Shown: piece after piece, positions 51,839 to 62,600 of the stretch
Layout: the number at the start of each line of letters is the position of its first letter
Position numbering within the stretch: position 1 is the stretch's first letter
Origin: Anatilimnocola aggregata
GTDB lineage: Bacteria > Planctomycetota > Planctomycetia > Pirellulales > Pirellulaceae
Length of the DNA: 64,000 bases
Assembly: GCF_007747655.1 (NCBI RefSeq)
Contig: NZ_CP036274.1
Coordinates: 6,262,001 to 6,326,000, forward strand
Direction of reading: 5' to 3'
Notes under the pieces: generated by a model
Told to the model about the DNA's origin: nothing
The model's database searches: none
Seen by the model: the letters and a program-made list of their open reading frames with translations, nothing else
Made by a program: the position numbers and the translations under genes

Positions 51839-54313
51839 ATGTCAACAGTTCGCCTAGCCATTTTAATTGTTCCTGCTTTGCTGGTCGGGGCGAATTTCGC
51901 CTCCGGAGCCGAGCCCGTCAACATTTCGGGCATCTACCCGCAGTTGGCAATGTTCAACAATGAGGGCGAATGCGGCACCGGCGCAGTAGTACCGTGGGCA
52001 AACCGCTTGTGGGTCATCACTTACGGCCCACACTTGCCGTTCGGCTCGTCCGACAAACTGTATGAGATCACTCCTGAGTTGCAGCAGATTGTTCGACCGG
52101 AAAGTGTCGGTGGCACCCCTGCAAATCGCCTGATCCACCGCGAATCCAACCAATTGGCGATCGGGCCCTACTTGATTGATGCCAACGGGAAAGTGCGGGT
52201 AATACCTCCCAAGCTGATGCCCGGCCGGCTGACTGGAACTGCCCGACATCTGACCGACCCTGCCAATAAGTTGTACTACGCCACCATGGAAGAGGGCCTA
52301 TATGAGGTCGATGTTCGCTCGCTGGAGATCAAAGGACTGATCGTCGACGGCAATAAGCCGGGTGCGGGTCAAACTGACGAAAAATCACCGGCGACAGTCC
52401 AATCCAAGCTGCCCGGCTATCACGGCAAGGGGCTTTACTCGGCTCAAGGGCGATTGGTGTATGCCAATAACGGCGAACGGAGCGAGGCCGCCTTACGCGA
52501 CCCGACCATTCCCTCCGGCGCACTCGCCGAATGGAAAGGAGCTGGCGATTGGGAACTCGTTCGCCGGAACCAATTTACGGAAGTTACCGGCCCCGGCGGA
52601 ATTCTGGGCAATTCCAAAGAAACCGACCCGCTTTGGAGCATGGGCTGGGATGCCAAGTCGCTGATACTGATGGTGCTTGATGGCGGCCAGTGGCACGCCT
52701 TCCGCTTGCCCAAGGCGTCGCATAGTTACGACGGTGCCCACGGTTGGAACACCGAATGGCCACGGATTCGCGATATCGGCGAGCCGGGCAAGACTGACCT
52801 GCTGATGACCATGCACGGCATGTTCTGGCGTTTTCCTGCGACCTTTACGGCCAAAACCGCGGCGGGAATTCGGCCCCGATCCAGCTACCTGAAAGTGATT
52901 GGCGACTTTTGCCGCTGGAACGATGGACTGGTGATGGGCTGCGACGACACCGCCAAAAGCGAGTTTCTTAACAAGCGCAAGATGAAAGGGGATCTCGCGG
53001 GCCCTGGGCAATCGCAGTCGAACCTGTGGTTCATCCAGCCCGAATTGCTCGATCAACTTGGTCCCGTCATTGGCCGCGGAGCCGTCTGGTTGAATGACGA
53101 AGTCGCAGCCAATAAACCGACCGACCCGTTCCTTGTCGCCGGATTTGAACACCGCAGTCTCGTAATCAGCCATGACCACCAGACTGAGGTGACATTCACG
53201 ATTGAAATGGATGAAAAAGGCGACGGCCAGTGGAAGACCTATCGCAAAGCGCGGATTGCGCCGCAATCTAGTTCCAGGTTGTCGATTCCCGCCGAGGTGA
53301 AAGCAGAATGGCTGCGCATTCGTTCGTCAGCCGATCTGACCAAGGCCACTGCCGTTTTTCAGCTTAGCAATCCCGATCGCCGTAAACCGGTCGCGGATGA
53401 GATCTTCGCGGGCATTGCCAAACCGGCGCAGAAGGAACTCAGCGGGGGCGTGATTTACGCTCGCGGAGCCAATCTGAAAACACTGCGATTTGCCGCGAAG
53501 TCGACAGCAGGCGGCGAGGTCAAGGACCTCGGAAGCTACGACCTTGACGCCAATCTGAAACTAATTCGCGTGGATGACCCGAAGGGCCCGGAATGGGCAG
53601 AAAAGAACTATGCGATCCCCACCAACGTAATCACGATTGATGAAGCTTCGGTACTGAATATTGACGAGCAAGGCCGTCGCTGGCGGTTGCCCAAGGGCGA
53701 TTTGGCATTCGATCACGTCGGCCCCTTTGGTGCCGAGCGCGTCGATCGCGAAGTTTGCACCGAGCGGGATTTGCTCAACGTTCACGGCACGTTTTATGAA
53801 TTGCCCGCTGAAAACGCTGGTGGTTTTGCGAAAGTCCGCCCCGTCGCCACGCATAATCGCCGCATCCACGATTACTGCTCTTACCGCGGACTGCTCGTCG
53901 TCAGTGGCATCGAGGCGGGTGACACCAAAAATCCTCACCTCATCACTTCGGACGATGGCCTTTGCAAATTGTGGGTCGGTGCCGTCGATGATTTGTGGAA
54001 ATTTGGCAAACCTCGCGGTGTCGGCGGCCCCTGGAAGCAAACCAAGGTCACGGCCAAAGAAGTCAGCGATCCGTACCTGATGACAGGCTACGATCAAAAA
54101 CGGCTGACCATCGAACACGGCGCTGCGAAGGCCGTGACGTTCCGCATTGAAGCCGACTTCACCGGAACCGGTACCTGGTCGAAGTACGAAGAAGTAGAAG
54201 TGCCCGCTGGCGCAGCGCTGAAACACGTTTTTCCCGCTGATTTCTCCGCCTATTGGGTCCGCCTCGTCCCCAGTGAAAATTGCACCGCCACGGCGATCTT
54301 TACCTATGAATAA
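51839..54313 (+). CDS. Large secreted protein, probably beta-propeller
   Basis: The ATG at 51839 is chosen because it precedes the signal peptide (LAILIVPALLVGANFASGA); a GTG frame opens at 51764. The 824-residue product is rich in short strands: GTGAVVPWANRLWVITYGPHLPFGS, TDLLMTMHGMFWRFP, SYRGLLVVSGIEAGD and KLWVGAVDDLWKFGKP. The repeats suggest several propeller blades. No active site is recognised. Likely periplasmic or outer-surface. It lies 0.4 kb ahead of the 16S terminator. Confidence 0.8.
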   Translation: MSTVRLAILIVPALLVGANFASGAEPVNISGIYPQLAMFNNEGECGTGAVVPWANRLWVITYGPHLPFGSSDKLYEITPELQQIVRPESVGGTPANRLIHRESNQLAIGPYLIDANGKVRVIPPKLMPGRLTGTARHLTDPANKLYYATMEEGLYEVDVRSLEIKGLIVDGNKPGAGQTDEKSPATVQSKLPGYHGKGLYSAQGRLVYANNGERSEAALRDPTIPSGALAEWKGAGDWELVRRNQFTEVTGPGGILGNSKETDPLWSMGWDAKSLILMVLDGGQWHAFRLPKASHSYDGAHGWNTEWPRIRDIGEPGKTDLLMTMHGMFWRFPATFTAKTAAGIRPRSSYLKVIGDFCRWNDGLVMGCDDTAKSEFLNKRKMKGDLAGPGQSQSNLWFIQPELLDQLGPVIGRGAVWLNDEVAANKPTDPFLVAGFEHRSLVISHDHQTEVTFTIEMDEKGDGQWKTYRKARIAPQSSSRLSIPAEVKAEWLRIRSSADLTKATAVFQLSNPDRRKPVADEIFAGIAKPAQKELSGGVIYARGANLKTLRFAAKSTAGGEVKDLGSYDLDANLKLIRVDDPKGPEWAEKNYAIPTNVITIDEASVLNIDEQGRRWRLPKGDLAFDHVGPFGAERVDREVCTERDLLNVHGTFYELPAENAGGFAKVRPVATHNRRIHDYCSYRGLLVVSGIEAGDTKNPHLITSDDGLCKLWVGAVDDLWKFGKPRGVGGPWKQTKVTAKEVSDPYLMTGYDQKRLTIEHGAAKAVTFRIEADFTGTGTWSKYEEVEVPAGAALKHVFPADFSAYWVRLVPSENCTATAIFTYE

Positions 54314-54741
54314 TTGCAATGGGCATGATCTACGTGCTTACGAGGGCTTCTGACGCGACGATTGACTTATTGCTTGACTAACCAGAATTCTTCCCCGCAT
54401 TTCTATACGGCGAAGTATCCGGAGAGCTGCTAAAGCCGGTTGCGACAAAGGATGGAGAGCCTTGCAACCTGGACAAGGCACGGCACGGAATTCACCTCTG
54501 CTAACCAGGTGCCCTCCCCTGCCCTGCCGTCGACGTAACTTTGCGGGGCCAGCTCGCAATTCGCGCGCACTTGTTGAAGAAGCGACCGACTTTATCAACA
54601 GCACCTGTGCAGTATCTCTCGTGAGCGGCACGCCTGGGCGTTGAAAAGACCGAGGACTTTTTCAACACCGTCCCCTTGAGCAGTCGCCGACTTACGTCGA
54701 CCGACAATGAGAGATCGACTGGAAAGTCGCTGGCAAGAAAC
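54314..54741. other. 428-base gap before the 16S terminator
   Basis: No gene seen; a run of Arg-rich frames on both strands is random-looking. It also holds one TTTATCAACA (near 54593), like the arms at 12108-12215. Confidence 0.5.
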
Positions 54742-54780
54742 AAAAAAACCCGCTCAGGTTTGGCTAAACCTGAGCGGGCT
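54742..54780 (-). terminator. Rho-independent terminator of 16S rRNA
   Basis: Arms at 54749-54761 and 54766-54778 are perfectly complementary over 13 bases with a four-base loop. On the reverse strand the hairpin is followed by seven T (54742-54748). It is 130 bases beyond the 16S 3' end and so ends the rRNA transcript before any 23S gene. Confidence 0.92.
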
Positions 54781-54905
54781 ATCAATTCAAAATGGTTGGT
54801 GTGCCAATGAAGCTCGAAAAGAGCTTGAAACTGGCTGACCTCTTCACAACATGAGACAGTGTGCACTTAATGTTGTCGAACATAAAGTTACGACAACGAT
54901 CAATT

Positions 54906-56432
<1,527 letters not shown>

Positions 56433-56635
56433 TTTATTTGCTTGCCGAATGACATCTCGGCCGAAGCCTCGACACCACCCGGTGTTTAATAGCCAATTCA
56501 GAGTCTGGCTGGTTTTGCAACTTGGTCAAAGTTGCGAATAGCCAAAATTTTCCACTATCCCACGAAGACAAGCCTCGTAAGACCATGGTTCTTCAGGTCA
56601 AAAGACCCAAATGAACTTGAAGAGGTCACCAACCA

Positions 56636-56651
56636 AATTGTCAAAGATCAG
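56636..56651 (-). promoter_or_regulatory. boxA-like antitermination element
   Basis: The reverse strand reads ATCTTTGACAATTTGG, close to the rrn boxA CTCTTTAACAATT core. It lies about 65 bases downstream of the expected start. Nus-type antitermination of a rRNA transcript fits. Confidence 0.55.
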
Positions 56652-56722
56652 ACTTATTACTCACAACTTTGTGAGCATCTCGCCACTTTCGAAACCAAAG
56701 GCTCCTTAGTGGCGAGTCGCAC

Positions 56723-56750
56723 ATCTTAGCAAACCTGAAGTTTGCGTCAA
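56723..56750 (-). promoter_or_regulatory. 16S rRNA promoter (TTGACG-N16-TAAGAT)
   Basis: TTGACG at 56745-56750 and TAAGAT at 56723-56728 with 16 bases between. Transcription would start near 56716, giving a leader of about 285 bases before the 16S 5' end. Two mismatches to the consensus boxes. Confidence 0.65.
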
Positions 56751-57050
56751 CAGGGGTGAAAGGAATTTTTTAGTCTTCACTTTCAGTCCTGCTGGACGTT
56801 CAAGAAGTGATTATCAGGAAGCTTTCACTTCCCGCATCACTGAACGTCATTCGTCAGTACGTCCCGAAATCTTAACGCGTATTCGCTTTCAGAAAAAGGG
56901 GGCACCGAACCTTTTTCGCAAATTCCAGTTCGCTGCTTGGGAGCCCCTATCATCGTCCGGCGATTCCTCGCTTCTTCACTCAAATCTGCCGCGCAGAAAA
57001 CTCCGCCAGCGAGGCAGAGTGGATGCAATAAACTCCACTGAATTCGGCTG

Positions 57051-59327
57051 TTATGGCTGCGCAAGCTCGACAATCGAGGAATGCCCCAGGAGGAACTTAC
57101 TCCGCTCCCGGGCGAACAGTTCCAGACTACTGCGATGACCGCCAGGCGGGCCATGGCCGCTGGAAAGATCCTGCAAGACTGCACTCTGAAAGTCAGCCAT
57201 CGAGCTGAGCTTGCGAGTATCGGCGGCGACCTCGCTTTCAATCAGGGCAGCGTACTCTTTAACGACTGGCCCGAGTCTCTTCCAATCGAGCCAATCTTGA
57301 GCAATCGTCCGCACATTTTGCAGGTATTTCTCGCGAAATTTAGGAACTGCCAACAGCTTGCTCCGTAGTGGCTTGCTCGTGTCATACAGGCCTACGAGCG
57401 GATCAATGCGATAACCGCTGCTATTTGCGCCGCCACCCATGCCAGGCGGTCCTCCAGGTCCAATCCGTCCCCCGGGACCGCCCATGCCAGGTCCTCCCAT
57501 TCCGGGGCCCATGGCTGGCTGCAGCACTTCGTTCATATCGTGAGCAATGACATGGAACTTACCGTTGGCATCGCGAAACAAGCTGTAATCGCTGCCACGA
57601 ATCCAATATCCGTCGCTATTGATAAGCGCGTTATCGAGCGCAAGAAACCACAGTGCTCCGTCGATATCGAGAATCGGAGCCAGCGCTTGTTCCAACTGCT
57701 CTGGAGGTGTCTCGTTGAGCGTCTTGCACAGGTGAATCAAGGCTTTCCAGGCCTTTTCGCCATCGCTCGATTTCATTTCGTAGCGGCTTTCATAAGCAGA
57801 AACCTTGTCCCCCAGGTAACTGAGCGAGCCACCGCCACCTGGACTGCCGCTGACTTTCCAGCGTGTCCCTTTGGAAACCGGATAGTTCTCGGCGAGGAAC
57901 ACTTTGTCGAACTGCTGGGCGTTCACGTACAAACCCCAGCTTTCACCGTTGATCACTACCTTCACCAGATTCGCTTTGGGAGCGGGAATGTACTGCCGTG
58001 AAATGTGCGAAAAGAGAACCGTGTGCAAAAACGTGGGATCATCGTTGGCATTCAGCAAGTTCAGCGTTTTGTAGCCGTACAAGCGTTGGTTTTCGTCCAC
58101 AAAATCGAGCGACAAATTCAATGAACGCTTGGAACCGGCGGGAATCATTCCAAACGATGACATGCCGCGAAAATGAACCCCGATGTTTGAATACTGCTTG
58201 CCATCAACGGTCAATGTCGCTGGAACTTCCACGTCGGTCCCGTGAAAGTTTTCCAGTTCCTGCTCCCAATCGGGATTTTCGAACTCGAGAAACAGCGTGC
58301 GTAAAACATCGGGAGCGTAGAGCGGGGCATCGGCAATCGGCTTCACGTCCTTGGGATCAACCTTCGGCCCCGGCTTGCCAGGCTCGCGTCGTGGCATGCC
58401 GGGCGGACCAAACCCAGGTGGGCCGCCCCCAGGACCGCCGCGACGTGGCTGCGACTTCGCTTCTTCACGGGCCAGTTTACGTTCGTCGTTGTTCAGCCAG
58501 CCGTCGTCGTTCTTATCGAACCTATCCACGAGTTTGCGTTCCTGTCCGCCAGGTCCACCGCCTCCAGGAGGGCCGAAACCGCCAGGTCCAAATCCACCTG
58601 ATCCACGCCCCATTCCGCCGCCACCTTGGGCGACGGGAAAGGTGAAGTCCCTGCCGGCAAGTTCCTTCCACTTGGCTTGCTGCTGTGTCGTTAACAGGGC
58701 GAGCATATCCGCCGTCGCTTGAGGCGAAACAATGGCTGGCCCCATGCCTGCGAAGCTGCGAGCTTGGACTTCGGCGAGCTTAGTGAGTTGTTTTTCTGTC
58801 AAATCCAGCAGCTTGACGTTTTCAGGCTTGGCGAAGGCTGCGGCTCCGTCTCGCTGAATTTGCAACTGAGCAAATCGCTTCGTCTGCTCAGGCAGCAAGA
58901 TCTTCAGCACGGCTGCCTCAGCCTCTTTGTTGGCAACTTCTAGCTTGGCCCGACTCTCGGCCATCCGCCTGGTCCGCTCCTCGTCGCTCAGGTCAGCCAG
59001 CTGCTGCGGGTTAAAGGCCGCCATGCCTTCCTGCAGCGCCTTTTGCTGAGCGGCAGAGGTGTCGGCCAGTTCTTTCTTCTGCTGGTCGGTGAAAGAGAGC
59101 TCCTGCTGCACGGCGGGGAGCGCGAGCAAACTGGCGGCCGAATTGGCAGGGGGACCAAAACCGCCTGGCCCCCCCGGCGCGAACATGCGAAACATGCCGC
59201 CGAGTATTCCCGGCCCCTCGCGCGGAGGTCCGTCGCGAGGCGGCCCCTGGGGCGGTTGTGCGAGCAGAGCAAAAGAAACCAATAACAAAGCGACCGAACC
59301 GCCAGCCCAGCCAATCAATGCTCGCAC
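57051..59327 (-). CDS. CotH-kinase-like exported protein with Spy-like and EF-hand parts
   Basis: The GTG at 59327 follows GAGG by five bases. The 758-residue protein has a signal peptide (GGSVALLLVSFALLA). Residues 60-240 resemble Spy/CpxP-like helices (LSFTDQQKKELADTSAAQQ; LLDLTEKQLTKLAEVQARS) with Gly/Pro-rich linkers. An EF-hand-like DKNDDGWLNNDE follows near 280. The rest is CotH kinase-like (FHGTDVEVPATLTVDGKQYSNIGVHFRG; KRSLNLSLDF; the kinase-like DMNEV), a fold related to spore-coat kinases. Calcium binding and protein phosphorylation are inference. Confidence 0.87.
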   Translation of the reverse strand: MRALIGWAGGSVALLLVSFALLAQPPQGPPRDGPPREGPGILGGMFRMFAPGGPGGFGPPANSAASLLALPAVQQELSFTDQQKKELADTSAAQQKALQEGMAAFNPQQLADLSDEERTRRMAESRAKLEVANKEAEAAVLKILLPEQTKRFAQLQIQRDGAAAFAKPENVKLLDLTEKQLTKLAEVQARSFAGMGPAIVSPQATADMLALLTTQQQAKWKELAGRDFTFPVAQGGGGMGRGSGGFGPGGFGPPGGGGPGGQERKLVDRFDKNDDGWLNNDERKLAREEAKSQPRRGGPGGGPPGFGPPGMPRREPGKPGPKVDPKDVKPIADAPLYAPDVLRTLFLEFENPDWEQELENFHGTDVEVPATLTVDGKQYSNIGVHFRGMSSFGMIPAGSKRSLNLSLDFVDENQRLYGYKTLNLLNANDDPTFLHTVLFSHISRQYIPAPKANLVKVVINGESWGLYVNAQQFDKVFLAENYPVSKGTRWKVSGSPGGGGSLSYLGDKVSAYESRYEMKSSDGEKAWKALIHLCKTLNETPPEQLEQALAPILDIDGALWFLALDNALINSDGYWIRGSDYSLFRDANGKFHVIAHDMNEVLQPAMGPGMGGPGMGGPGGRIGPGGPPGMGGGANSSGYRIDPLVGLYDTSKPLRSKLLAVPKFREKYLQNVRTIAQDWLDWKRLGPVVKEYAALIESEVAADTRKLSSMADFQSAVLQDLSSGHGPPGGHRSSLELFARERSKFLLGHSSIVELAQP

Positions 59328-59353
59328 AGGGGCCTCAACTCATCAATAAATTG

Positions 59354-62350
59354 CTACCAATCAATGCCCTCGTCGCTATTGTTGGCTTCGCCCGCAAACA
59401 GCAAGTCGAGGACGGAAGTGTAAGCCGCAGCGGCTGGCAAACTGACCGAATTAGTGCGGTTGTTTGCGTTGGCAATCGCATTGATCGCTGCACTGAGCGA
59501 ATCAAGGCGAGCCCATGTTGCAAACCCCGCCAAGGCGGCTGGGTTCTGCGCGACGACTGGAATTAGAACGGGCTGCGTCGAATTAAATTGCACCGTAGTC
59601 CCGCCAGTTGCGTCGATTAGCAGGGTCGAATTCGGTGGACGGGTGTACGCATCAGCAACGGACATATTGACCGTGTAACCCAAATCCGCCATTGAGGCGA
59701 TCGAGATCGCACTTAGTGGATTTACCCCCGCATTGATGTATCCGGTCATAATCTCATTGCGCAGAGTGACTTCGCGCCAATGCGAATCGGCCGTTCCGCT
59801 GCCACCCGTATTTTCCAGGGGAATACCAGTTCCGGTGGTGCTAAAAATCGAGTTGTAGGCCGCGACCGCTTGCGGGCCCAGAAAGAGGGGATTCAGCGTC
59901 CCCGCTCCCGACACCAGTCCACGCGACTGCCACAGTGTTCCGAATCCCAGTACGTGTCCCATTTCGTGAATGATGACGTTCAAGAGCGAGCCATTGGCTT
60001 CCATATTCGCCATGTCGGCGCTATCGAACTGCATGATGCCGTGATAGGGAAGACGGGTACCAGTGGCGCGCAGACGATCGGGACCAGCTTGCCCCAAGAT
60101 GCCGCTAACGCCGTCAATCGGAATGGCGCTAGCGTCAATCAGCAGGTCGTCGACAGTTGTGCTGTTATAAGTCGCCGTCGGCAAATCGCCGACAATAATT
60201 GCTTCCCAGCGAGCCGCTGCTTGATCAAAAATGGCCTGCTGACTGGCCGTGAAACCGACGTAATTCACCTGAATGTCGAATGCCGAGGTCCCGGTAGAGG
60301 TTGTCGGATTCACAATCTGCAATGAGTAATTGGCATTCGTGGCGCCCGTCGCACTATAGACGCGTGCATAGTAAGTGCCGGCAGCCAGGCCGTTGAGTGA
60401 AACCGATTCGGTGTTAGCGGTAGTCTCTGAAGTCAACACCACCGCTCCCAAAGAATTCACCAATTGGAGCGAGAGGTTTCCTTGAGTTTGTTGGAAACCA
60501 ATCGAGACCAGATTGGTAGTCGTGCCGGTGGCAGTGGTCGTGAAGCGGTACCAATCGTCGGAATCGGCGAGCACCAAATTCGCCAGGTTAACGTTGGCCG
60601 AAAGTGTGCCGAGATTCGACGCCGTGGCAAACGTATCGTTCTGTTCGTAGGAATCGTCGGTCAGGGTGATCGGGGCAACAAACTGCATAGAATAGCTGGG
60701 ATTCGCGGCACCAAATATGCGAACAAAGTAAGTTCCGGGGAGCCACGTCGCAATTGAAATAGTTTCGGTGTTGCCAGTCCCATTCGAGGAGCCGACAACA
60801 ACGCCAGAGCCATTAACCAGTTCCAACCCCAGGTTACCCTGCGAATTCTGGAATGTAATCGATACCGAATCGGTAGGACGGCCGGTTGCAACTGTGGTGA
60901 AGCGGAACCAATCGGCAGCGTCCGCGAGCACCAAGTTCGAGATGGTCACGTTAGAGTTGAGCGTGCCGAGATTTGACGCAGTGGCCTGCGTATCGTTGTT
61001 TTCGTAAGCGTCGTCTGTCGTCCCGGTCGGCGGCGGATTTGTAACTGGCACTGGTGCCACAATCTGCAGCGAATAGCTTGGATTCGTAGCTCCCGTAGCA
61101 CTATAAACTCGCGCGAAATAATTGCCGGCCGCGAGTCCTGACAGCGAGACGCTTTCTGAGTTGCCAGTACCGTCCGAAGTGGCCAGGACCGTACCCGCTG
61201 CATTCACCAATTGCAGGGCCAGGTTCCCCTGCGAGTTCTGGAAACTCATGGAAATGACGTTCGAACTGCCACCGGCTGCCACAGTGGTGAAGCCGTACCA
61301 ATCATTCGCATCGGCGAGCACCAAGCTGTTGATTGTCGTACTTGAATTCAATGTGCCGAGGCTGGAAGCAGTTGCCTGAGTGTCGTTGTTTTCATAGGTA
61401 TCGTCCGGCAGCGTGGGGGGGGTTGGTGGCGTGACCGGTGCCAGCGGAGCAACAATTTGCAGCGAATAGGCCGGATTCGTCGCGCCCGTGGCACTATACA
61501 CGCGCGCGTAATAAGTGCCGGCCGCTCGGCCAGAAAGAGAGACACTCTCTGCGTTGGAGGTGCCATTGGAAGTGGATAGGAGCACTCCGGCCGAGTTATA
61601 TAGCTGCAGCGCTAGATTGCCTTGTGAGTTTTGGAAAGCGAGCGCAACTTTATGCGTCGTCGTGCCAGCCCCCGCCGTCGTAAAGCTGAACCAATCATTG
61701 GCATCGACCAACCTCAAATTCGGCATGGTCACGTTTGCGGGAAGCGTCCCTAGCACGCTGGCAGTCGCCAATGTGTCGTTATCTTCATACGAGTCGTCAG
61801 TCACTACGGGAGGTGGAGTGACTGTCCCACTCAAATTAACCGATAAGTTGTAGCTGGGGTTTGTCTGGCCGTTGTAACCGTAGACGCGAACGTAGTACGT
61901 ACCTGCCGCCAGTCCGCTGAGCGAGACTGTTTCGTTGTCGGTCAAGCTGACCGAAGCCTTAAGACGCGCGCCTGCGAAGCTATACAGTTCGAGATCCAAA
62001 TCCCCTTGAGCGTTTTGGAAGGCCAACGTGATGTTGGCCGTTGCGCCCGGCTTGGTCGTGGTCGTGAAGCGGTACCAATCGTTGGCGTCGGCTTGAACAA
62101 GATTGCTGAAGGTCTTGTTGCCGGTAAGCGTACCCAAGTTCCGAGCCGTGGTGCGCGTATCGTTTTGCTCGTAGGAGTCGTCGACCAACGTTGCGGCTTG
62201 GGCAGAAGACCGCGACTTGTTGGTGGTGAAATTAGCCTGCTTCAAGGCAGCTAAGTCCAAGGCAGCCATCAGGCTTCGATCTTCTAAGCCTTCTATCTGC
62301 AAGGGGCGAAAAAAAGACCGAGCACGCCTAGAGGGAGAGAGAGATCCCAT
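59354..62350 (-). CDS. Leishmanolysin-type (M8) metalloprotease with five PPC repeats
   Basis: The ATG at 62350 is preferred over GTG at 62356. The 998-residue protein opens with an N-terminal LEDRSLMA motif, typical for planctomycete surface proteins. Five PPC-type domains follow, each beginning D-D-x-Y-E-x-N-D-T. The protease has HEMGHVLGFG (H795, E796, H799) and DSHWREVTLRNEIMTG, the third His ligand of M8 enzymes. A short LLFAGEANN tail closes it. It likely degrades proteins outside the cell. A paralogue is immediately upstream. Confidence 0.9.
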   Translation of the reverse strand: MGSLSPSRRARSFFRPLQIEGLEDRSLMAALDLAALKQANFTTNKSRSSAQAATLVDDSYEQNDTRTTARNLGTLTGNKTFSNLVQADANDWYRFTTTTKPGATANITLAFQNAQGDLDLELYSFAGARLKASVSLTDNETVSLSGLAAGTYYVRVYGYNGQTNPSYNLSVNLSGTVTPPPVVTDDSYEDNDTLATASVLGTLPANVTMPNLRLVDANDWFSFTTAGAGTTTHKVALAFQNSQGNLALQLYNSAGVLLSTSNGTSNAESVSLSGRAAGTYYARVYSATGATNPAYSLQIVAPLAPVTPPTPPTLPDDTYENNDTQATASSLGTLNSSTTINSLVLADANDWYGFTTVAAGGSSNVISMSFQNSQGNLALQLVNAAGTVLATSDGTGNSESVSLSGLAAGNYFARVYSATGATNPSYSLQIVAPVPVTNPPPTGTTDDAYENNDTQATASNLGTLNSNVTISNLVLADAADWFRFTTVATGRPTDSVSITFQNSQGNLGLELVNGSGVVVGSSNGTGNTETISIATWLPGTYFVRIFGAANPSYSMQFVAPITLTDDSYEQNDTFATASNLGTLSANVNLANLVLADSDDWYRFTTTATGTTTNLVSIGFQQTQGNLSLQLVNSLGAVVLTSETTANTESVSLNGLAAGTYYARVYSATGATNANYSLQIVNPTTSTGTSAFDIQVNYVGFTASQQAIFDQAAARWEAIIVGDLPTATYNSTTVDDLLIDASAIPIDGVSGILGQAGPDRLRATGTRLPYHGIMQFDSADMANMEANGSLLNVIIHEMGHVLGFGTLWQSRGLVSGAGTLNPLFLGPQAVAAYNSIFSTTGTGIPLENTGGSGTADSHWREVTLRNEIMTGYINAGVNPLSAISIASMADLGYTVNMSVADAYTRPPNSTLLIDATGGTTVQFNSTQPVLIPVVAQNPAALAGFATWARLDSLSAAINAIANANNRTNSVSLPAAAAYTSVLDLLFAGEANNSDEGIDW

Positions 62351-62600
62351 GTTCACACGTCAGCCTTCCCGGCAGACAGCCGTCAAAGAAGAGGTATCGC
62401 AACGTTGCAGCGCGGCTACTAGATTTACCCGCCTAGCTCGCGCCAGCAAAATCGTAATATACTCACCCGTCGGAAAAAACTAGACAGAAGTTCCCCGAAT
62501 TTAGCTATTTTCAAGCTGCCCCAACGGTGGCCACGAGAAATCGCCTCAATTTGTCTTCACCGAGCCGTTCTTGGAGCATCGCGAGCTCGCCTATTGGCGG
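62351..62600. other. 250-base gap between the two M8 paralogues
   Basis: No gene or obvious hairpin. It holds the expected control sequence for the 59354-62350 gene. Confidence 0.5.

Larger units (their letters stand above)
56433..57050. other. 16S leader and promoter region, 618 bases
   Basis: Reverse-strand leader of about 285 bases with a boxA and a 7-bp hairpin (56517-56523 with 56529-56535), then the promoter. From about 56760 to 57050 no feature is seen. Confidence 0.6.
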
